A DNA stretch of 32,181 nt from a virus. Below, piece by piece: positions 27,550-32,181 of the stretch. Each line of letters begins with the position of its first letter. Position 1 is the stretch's first letter. The notes below the pieces were generated by a model. The model ran no database searches, was not told the DNA's origin, and saw only the letters and a list, made by a program, of their open reading frames with translations. The stretch lies in IMG/VR virus record IMGVR_UViG_3300007541_000103, positions 1 to 32,181 of that record. The stretch is one strand, 5' to 3'. The translations under genes were made by a program, and so were the position numbers.

Positions 27550-28346
27550 TGCTAGGAACTTATTACTATCACCAAATTATAAGAAAAACTATTATTTCTT
27601 TTGGAAATTTGTTTAATCAAATATACATCCAACATAAAGATGGTGATGATGATGTATATTCTGAAATGAGGGTTCCTTTGACATATGGTCCAACTCAAAA
27701 GTTTTTAGCACGTTTAGAGCAACAAGCAGATTTGAATAAACCAGTTGCAATAACTTTGCCAAGAATGTCTTTTGAGATGACAACCATACAGTATGATACT
27801 ACCAGGAAAACTGGAATAACACAAACTTTTAAAGCACTAGAAGGAAATAATTTAAAAAAAGTTTTTCTACCAGTTCCATATAACATTGGATTTGAATTAA
27901 GTATTTTATGTAAACTAAATGATGATGCCCTACAAATAATTGAACAGATTTTACCAAATTTTCAACCTGGATTTACTATTTCAGTAGACTTAGTCGACTC
28001 TATTGGGGAAAAAAGAGATATTCCAGTAGTTTTAGATAATATTTCTTTACAAGATGATTATGAGGGTGATTTTTCAACTAGAAGAGCTTTGATTTACACC
28101 CTTTCATTTACTGCAAAGACGTACCTATTTGGTCCTGTATCAGAGTCTACAGAAGGATTAATTCGTAAAGTTCAAGTGGATGTTCATGCAGGAACCGATA
28201 GAAACGTATCAAAACGTGAAATGAGATATACCGTCACTCCAGATCCTATTGATGCCGATCCAGATGATGATTTTGGATTTAGTGAAACTTTTGAATACTT
28301 TGGAGACTCTAAATCATATAGTCCAACTCAACAAATTGATTTATAA
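27549..28346 (+). CDS. 15: Tail completion / sheath stabiliser gp15
   Basis: This encodes 265 residues (T4 gp15 is about 272). gp15 caps the tail tube and sheath and joins the tail to the neck. Family motifs include GTYYYHQIIRKTIISFGNLF, VPLTYGPTQKFLAR, LPRMSFEMTTIQYD, and the later FEYTLSFTAK-type stretch, here RRALIYTLSFTAKTYLFGPV. The ATG overlaps the gp14 stop (TAATG). The C-terminal tail is acidic and Ser-rich. The protein shows no insertion, in contrast to gp14. Confidence 0.93.
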   Translation: MLGTYYYHQIIRKTIISFGNLFNQIYIQHKDGDDDVYSEMRVPLTYGPTQKFLARLEQQADLNKPVAITLPRMSFEMTTIQYDTTRKTGITQTFKALEGNNLKKVFLPVPYNIGFELSILCKLNDDALQIIEQILPNFQPGFTISVDLVDSIGEKRDIPVVLDNISLQDDYEGDFSTRRALIYTLSFTAKTYLFGPVSESTEGLIRKVQVDVHAGTDRNVSKREMRYTVTPDPIDADPDDDFGFSETFEYFGDSKSYSPTQQIDL

Positions 28347-28361
28347 TTATAAATTAATCTT

Positions 28362-28790
28362 ATGAAAAATTATGATTCTATAGATAAGTCATTAAATGTC
28401 TCAAGTAATATTGTACATAGTGATGGAGAAAATAATCCTAGTGTTGAAATTGTAAATCCTAGTTTACAAGAGTCTAATGACATTAAAAAAGACTATGAAT
28501 ATACTAGAGCAAATTTATATTCATTGATAGAAAAGGGACAAGAGGCCATTGATGGAATCATGGAACTTGCTATTGATGGGGGAAGTCCAAGAGCATATGA
28601 AGTCGCTGGTCAATTGATAAAAAATGTGGCAGATACTACTGATAAATTAATTGATTTGCAAAAAAAATTAAAGGATGTTGCAGAAGAATCTCCAAAAACA
28701 ACTAATGTTACCAATAACGCACTATTCGTTGGATCTACTGCAGAATTGTCCAAATTACTAAAGCAAGGTTTTCTAAATAATAAAGAGTAA
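28362..28790 (+). CDS. 16: Terminase small subunit gp16
   Basis: This encodes 142 residues (T4 gp16 is about 164). gp16 regulates DNA recognition and cutting by the large terminase gp17 during head filling. The central helical pair is visible: YEYTRANLYSLIEKGQEAID, MELAIDGGSPRAYEV, then a coiled-coil-like VADTTDKLIDLQKKLK helix. The end (NNALFVGSTAELSKLLKQ) matches the C-terminal motif I recall for the family. The large terminase gene does not follow directly in this window. Confidence 0.88.
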   Translation: MKNYDSIDKSLNVSSNIVHSDGENNPSVEIVNPSLQESNDIKKDYEYTRANLYSLIEKGQEAIDGIMELAIDGGSPRAYEVAGQLIKNVADTTDKLIDLQKKLKDVAEESPKTTNVTNNALFVGSTAELSKLLKQGFLNNKE

Positions 28791-28802
28791 ACTAATAGTT
28801 TA

Positions 28803-31475
28803 ATGGGTTGGTCAGAAAAGTATAAAAAATCTATTGATTGCGACAATCCTAAAGGGTTTTCTCAGAGAGCTCACTGCCAAGGACGTAAAAAGAACGTGAA
28901 AGAAGGTACAGATGGAATCGGTGCGAAGTCCAAAAATTATAATTTAAAAAAATGGTTTGATGATGGTGGTTGGGTTCAAACAGGTGGCAAATATGATGGA
29001 AAACCATGTGCTAAACAACCAGGTCAAACTACAAAACCATTTTGTCGAGATCCTGATGATCGCAAAAATATGAGTAAAAAGGAAAGAAATAAAAGATCTG
29101 CTAAAAAACGTAGAGAAGATCCAAATCCCAACAGAGAAGGAAAAGCAAAGATGGTTACAACTGAAAGTAGCAATCCATTAATGACTGATATGCCAAAACC
29201 ACAAGCAGCATATGAGAAACTTGCAACAGATTTGGCAACAGATTTGAAGAAACAAGCAACTCTTAGAGATGCAAAAAATGCTCGTATCAAACAACAAGCA
29301 TCTCAAAGTAAAATGTCAGAAGAAAAAGATGCATGTTATCGCAAGGTAAAAAGTAGATATAAAATTTGGCCAAGTGCTTATGCCTCTGGAGCACTCGTAA
29401 AGTGTAGGAAAGTAGGCGCAGACAATTGGGGAAATAAAAAAGAAGACTATAACTTTTCAAACTGGAGAGATGATTTTAAGGCAACTGAAATTGAAACTAT
29501 AGATTTAATAAAACCAGATCCAATTAAAATTATTGAAAAGAAGGAAGATCCATGTTGGGATGGTTATAAACAAGAAGGTATGAAAAAGAAAGGTAAAAAA
29601 ATGGTTCCAAATTGTGTTCCAGAAGAAGTAGAAGTTCAGAGATATTGCCCAAAATGTAAAAAAGAAGAAACTCGTAGTGAGTGTAAGTTTGGACCAAAGT
29701 ACTGGGATTTATATTCTACACCAGTTTCTTTAAGTTCAGATGCTTATGATCCTAATGATCCCCATCCAGCAAATGAAGAAAAAGATCATGAGTACTCAAT
29801 GGCACGTTCAGAAATTTCTACAATTATTAATGCAGCAAAAAGACTGAAAAAGAAAATGGGAAAAGGTGAGGGTAATATTGAAGCATGGGTTCAATCAAAA
29901 ATTACTAAAGCAGCAGATTATCTTGACAGTGCTGCGGATTATGTTGATAGTGGTGAGATGAAAAATGAGAGTATTTACAATGAGCAAAAATTATCAAAAA
30001 CTATCACTGCAAAAGGTGAAGGTGGATCTCCATATGAACCATATAATAAACCAAAAGGTCCTTCTCAACCAACTCAACCACCAGGAGGTTTTGATAAATT
30101 TAGAGAAAAATATGGAATTCCCAAAAAACCTTCTCTTCAAATTGCACACTATATCCAAGACAATGATCTCGTAGATGAGCAAGTAAAACCTATTGAAGGA
30201 CCTTATGATAAATTTGATAGATTGGTAAATGCTTCCCGCATACCATCATCTACTAAAAGTAAAGTAGAAATATTAAAGAAAGCTGCAAGAATTTATCCAA
30301 AAGTTACAAAAATTGAAGATTCTTATGAATCAAGAGATGATTTAATTGAATATTCAAATTGGAGAGAAGATTTTAAATTACTAGATTTAGAGAATGAAGT
30401 TCTTGATGAAAACCTAGTTAGATTAGGTAGTAAGTTAGCATCTAAAGTAATTAAAGCAGTAGGAAAAACGCAAGTTAGAAAATCTCTTCCGCCATTAAAA
30501 TTAAAAAATCTTTCTCCATCAAGAAGAAAGGAGGTTATGCATCAGGCACAAAAAAGAGTTTTATCTTACAAACCAGGTCAAACGGACAAAGTTGCAAATA
30601 AAAAACATGCTGCATCAGTTTTAAATACAAAGTATGGGGCAAGACAAGATATTTTGTCTAAGGGAGGAACTCCTAAAGAAGCTGCTTCGCAAAGCAGATC
30701 TTCGTTAGGACCTGGAGATAATACTGCAAAAGATTTTAATATTAAAAGAAGTGGTAGAGGTAGAAAAGGTTTTCATGGACCAGAAACCGACAGGGGTAAA
30801 GGAAATAAAGCAGCAAGAAGAGCAGGAGAACCAGTATTAGACACTGGAGATAAAAAACTTCATTATCGCCCAACAAGAACTCAAAGTATTGAGAGATCAA
30901 GGCAAAATAGACAGAGAAGATCTGTAGAGAGAAGATTAAATAATTTATTGAATAAAAAAAATACTAAAGATAATACACAAATGAAATCTATAGAGAAAAG
31001 ATTGAATAATTTGCTAGATACAAATTTTGAACAATTTTCTAATTGGAGATCAGACTTTGGATTAAATGAGCAAAGTGCTTATGGGCCACAAAAAGGTGGT
31101 TGGAAAATAGGTCAACCAGTTGGTCAACACTTGGCACAAAAAAGCACATCTCAAAAAAGCACATCTCAAAAAATTAAAGATGCTGGTGCTAAATATGGAA
31201 AAAAGGTATTTGAAGAAGATTGGCAAAAAGTAAATCGTCAAGACAAGACTGATGGTTTAAGTCAAGCAGCAGTTGATGCTTATCGCCGTGAGAATCCAGG
31301 TTCAAAACTACAAACTGCGGTAACTGAAAAGAAACCAAAAGGAAAAAGAGCAAAGCGTCGTGCTAACTTTTGCCGACGTATGAAAGGGATGAAGTCTGAA
31401 TTGACTTCAGCAAAAACTGCAAGAGATCCCGATTCAAGAATTAATAAAGCATTACGCCGTTGGAGGTGCAACTAA
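28803..31475 (+). CDS. Large basic mosaic protein with repeated FSNWR motifs, probable internal virion/prohead protein
   Basis: This encodes 890 residues rich in Lys and Arg. Recognisable blocks, in order, are GWSEKYKKSIDCDNPKGFSQ at the start; KNYNLKKWFDDGGWVQTGGK; ACYRKVKSRYKIWPSAYASG near 177; CWDGYKQEGMKKKGKKMVPN near 245; a three-Cys CPKCKKEE...EC segment (282-294); and a helical HEYSMARSE...KGEGNIEAWVQSKITKAAD region near 329-388. The C-terminal block (about 826-890) has RRENPGSKLQTAV, FCRRMKGMK and TARDPDSRINKALRRWRC. I recall similar blocks, in varying order, in marine phage proteins of unknown function. FSNWR-type motifs occur at 218, 517 and 745. The composition suggests DNA or scaffold contact inside the head; no enzyme motif is seen. 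Confidence 0.75.
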   Translation: MGWSEKYKKSIDCDNPKGFSQRAHCQGRKKNVKEGTDGIGAKSKNYNLKKWFDDGGWVQTGGKYDGKPCAKQPGQTTKPFCRDPDDRKNMSKKERNKRSAKKRREDPNPNREGKAKMVTTESSNPLMTDMPKPQAAYEKLATDLATDLKKQATLRDAKNARIKQQASQSKMSEEKDACYRKVKSRYKIWPSAYASGALVKCRKVGADNWGNKKEDYNFSNWRDDFKATEIETIDLIKPDPIKIIEKKEDPCWDGYKQEGMKKKGKKMVPNCVPEEVEVQRYCPKCKKEETRSECKFGPKYWDLYSTPVSLSSDAYDPNDPHPANEEKDHEYSMARSEISTIINAAKRLKKKMGKGEGNIEAWVQSKITKAADYLDSAADYVDSGEMKNESIYNEQKLSKTITAKGEGGSPYEPYNKPKGPSQPTQPPGGFDKFREKYGIPKKPSLQIAHYIQDNDLVDEQVKPIEGPYDKFDRLVNASRIPSSTKSKVEILKKAARIYPKVTKIEDSYESRDDLIEYSNWREDFKLLDLENEVLDENLVRLGSKLASKVIKAVGKTQVRKSLPPLKLKNLSPSRRKEVMHQAQKRVLSYKPGQTDKVANKKHAASVLNTKYGARQDILSKGGTPKEAASQSRSSLGPGDNTAKDFNIKRSGRGRKGFHGPETDRGKGNKAARRAGEPVLDTGDKKLHYRPTRTQSIERSRQNRQRRSVERRLNNLLNKKNTKDNTQMKSIEKRLNNLLDTNFEQFSNWRSDFGLNEQSAYGPQKGGWKIGQPVGQHLAQKSTSQKSTSQKIKDAGAKYGKKVFEEDWQKVNRQDKTDGLSQAAVDAYRRENPGSKLQTAVTEKKPKGKRAKRRANFCRRMKGMKSELTSAKTARDPDSRINKALRRWRCN
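30921..31020 (+). repeat. Duplicated S-[VI]-E-x-R-L-N-N-L-L unit
   Basis: Residues 707-716 and 729-738 of the basic protein carry the same SVERRLNNLL / SIEKRLNNLL helix, 22 residues (66 bases) apart. The second copy lies six residues before the third FSNWR motif. The DNA copies differ mainly at synonymous positions. Confidence 0.75.
31137..31166 (+). repeat. Tandem 15-bp repeat in the basic protein gene
   Basis: CAAAAAAGCACATCT occurs twice in tandem, followed by a partial third copy (CAAAAAA). It encodes QKSTSQKSTSQK. It is an in-frame, recent duplication that could vary in copy number. Confidence 0.85.
31462..31466 (+). promoter_or_regulatory. Shine-Dalgarno GGAGG that fixes the start at 31475
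   Basis: GGAGG ends eight bases before the ATG at 31475 and lies in the last codons of the basic protein. A longer reading from a TTG at 31460 would start on top of this site, so the ATG at 31475 is the better start. Confidence 0.8.
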
Positions 31476-31792
31476 TGAAAAATCAACTATCAGAAAACAT
31501 TACCATTCAAGGAGATTTCAATGGAACTCTTAATGTAGGATCTCCACAACCAGAACTGCAAAAAGTTGGTGAAAGTTACACCGCCGATGTAATGTGGAGA
31601 GGAAATCTATACAGAATGGATTTAACTTCCATATCCGCACCAACAAGAGAATCTCTTGGTGAGGATATTCAGAGTGAATATCCAGGTGCAGTTGTTCATA
31701 ACATTTATCCAGCGAATGTGTCATCAAATAGTACTCTTAGAATAACGGGCGTAAAAAGATATCAACCAGAAAGATTAACTTGGGGTGAATAA
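31475..31792 (+). CDS. Protein of unknown function, 105 residues
   Basis: Starting at the ATG that overlaps the previous stop (TAATG), it encodes MKNQLSENITIQGDFNGTLN onward. Further segments are ESYTADVMWRGNLYRMDLTS, SEYPGAVVHNIYP and a final ITGVKRYQPERLTWGE. I recall short proteins of this kind in cyanophage structural blocks but know no function. The fold appears mixed beta/alpha with no membrane segment. It overlaps both neighbours by one base, so it is translationally coupled to the basic protein upstream and the structural protein downstream. Confidence 0.78.
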   Translation: MKNQLSENITIQGDFNGTLNVGSPQPELQKVGESYTADVMWRGNLYRMDLTSISAPTRESLGEDIQSEYPGAVVHNIYPANVSSNSTLRITGVKRYQPERLTWGE

Positions 31793-32181
31793 TGGCTCAG
31801 TGGAATAAAAATCAACAAGATTATTTAAATCAAGAGAGAACTCTCTTTGAAGTTTTCATGTGTGCTGATAGATACGGCAACATCGGTAACTGTGGTGTTG
31901 CTGGTACTGGGGCTGTAGGGGGAGATGCTTTTGGGAGGATGAGAATATCTCAACCTCTTACTCTATTTGATAGTTCTCACAGGTATAGAGACAATAATCT
32001 TTGGGAAAGTTTGATTGTAGGCACTGGTTCTACAGTTGGATTTGCAACAACTCAAGGTTTAATCAATATTGGTATTGGAACTACTGCTGGTTGCTCTGCA
32101 ATTAGAGAAACTACAAAAGTATTCTCATATCAACCAGGCAAATCTTTGCTTGTTTTAAATACATTTGTTCCTGCCACACCA
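31792..32181 (+). CDS. Virion structural protein, 3' end beyond the window
   Basis: The first 130 codons are open to the window edge, beginning MAQWNKNQQDYLNQERTLFE. The segment DAFGRMRISQPLTLFDSSHRY near residue 45 is a motif I recall from structural proteins of marine T4-like phages. It is followed by Gly/Thr-rich strands with GTGSTVGFATTQG and NIGIGTTAG, the same GIGT-type turns as in the baseplate proteins. The ATG overlaps the previous stop by one base. It is probably a tail or capsid-associated protein; the fragment is too short to say which. Confidence 0.75.
   Translation, partial: MAQWNKNQQDYLNQERTLFEVFMCADRYGNIGNCGVAGTGAVGGDAFGRMRISQPLTLFDSSHRYRDNNLWESLIVGTGSTVGFATTQGLINIGIGTTAGCSAIRETTKVFSYQPGKSLLVLNTFVPATP

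Noticed and set aside
28348-28355. TATAAATT as a late promoter for gp16
   Set aside because: It has one mismatch to TATAAATA, and the expected transcript start would fall at or past the ATG at 28362, so it could not serve gp16; it could at most be a chance AT-rich match.
28789-28801. AAACTA-A-TAGTTT inverted repeat between gp16 and the basic protein gene
   Set aside because: A one-base loop and AT-only stem ends make a stable hairpin unlikely; it overlaps the stop codon and is probably chance.
29640-29690. Zinc ribbon at CPKCKKEE...EC
   Set aside because: Only three cysteines and no suitably placed fourth ligand are visible, so I describe it but do not call a zinc ribbon.
29965-30174. Plus-strand 69-residue frame
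   Set aside because: It is fully internal to the basic protein in another frame with no translation signal; the host frame carries conserved-looking sequence throughout.

Overview
This window is a late (structural and packaging) gene block from an AT-rich, T4-like marine myovirus. A cyanophage, or a close relative infecting another marine bacterium, is most likely. Four things point there: the gene order baseplate wedge gp25-gp6-(gp7 position)-gp8-DUF4815 protein, then neck gp13-gp14-gp15, then small terminase gp16; TATAAATA late promoters; a viral S-adenosylmethionine decarboxylase (speD), a known auxiliary metabolic gene of cyanomyoviruses; and many glycine/serine/threonine-rich virion proteins. 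All genes lie on the + strand, are tightly packed, and often overlap by one base (TAATG).

Layout. 2-292 is the 3' part of speD. 365-613 is a small acidic protein of unknown function behind a hairpin and a good ribosome binding site. 646-24564 is the baseplate block: gp25, gp6, a 4234-residue giant protein in the gp7 position, a gp8-like wedge protein, and a 2419-residue DUF4815-type structural protein with an unusual GC-rich Pro/Gly/Ala hinge. 24564-24930 holds two overlapping small genes. 24977-28346 holds a small virion protein, neck proteins gp13 and gp14, and tail completion protein gp15. 28362-28790 is gp16. It is followed not by the large terminase but by an 890-residue basic mosaic protein, a 105-residue protein, and the start of another structural protein that runs off the window.

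Three TATAAATA late promoters sit in front of gp25, gp8 and the 112-residue gene. They divide the block into late transcription units. The second and third restart transcription just after very long genes.

The most distinctive signal is modular. The same short beta-rich repeats (G-x-G-Y-x-x-x-P-type, S-G-A-type and G-I-G-S/T-type) recur in the giant protein, gp8, the DUF4815 protein and, unexpectedly, inside neck protein gp14. The giant protein also carries a YHYH-like domain whose name-giving motif has become YAYF. I see no tRNA, CRISPR array, insertion sequence or minus-strand gene I can support, and no gene-free stretch longer than 300 bases.
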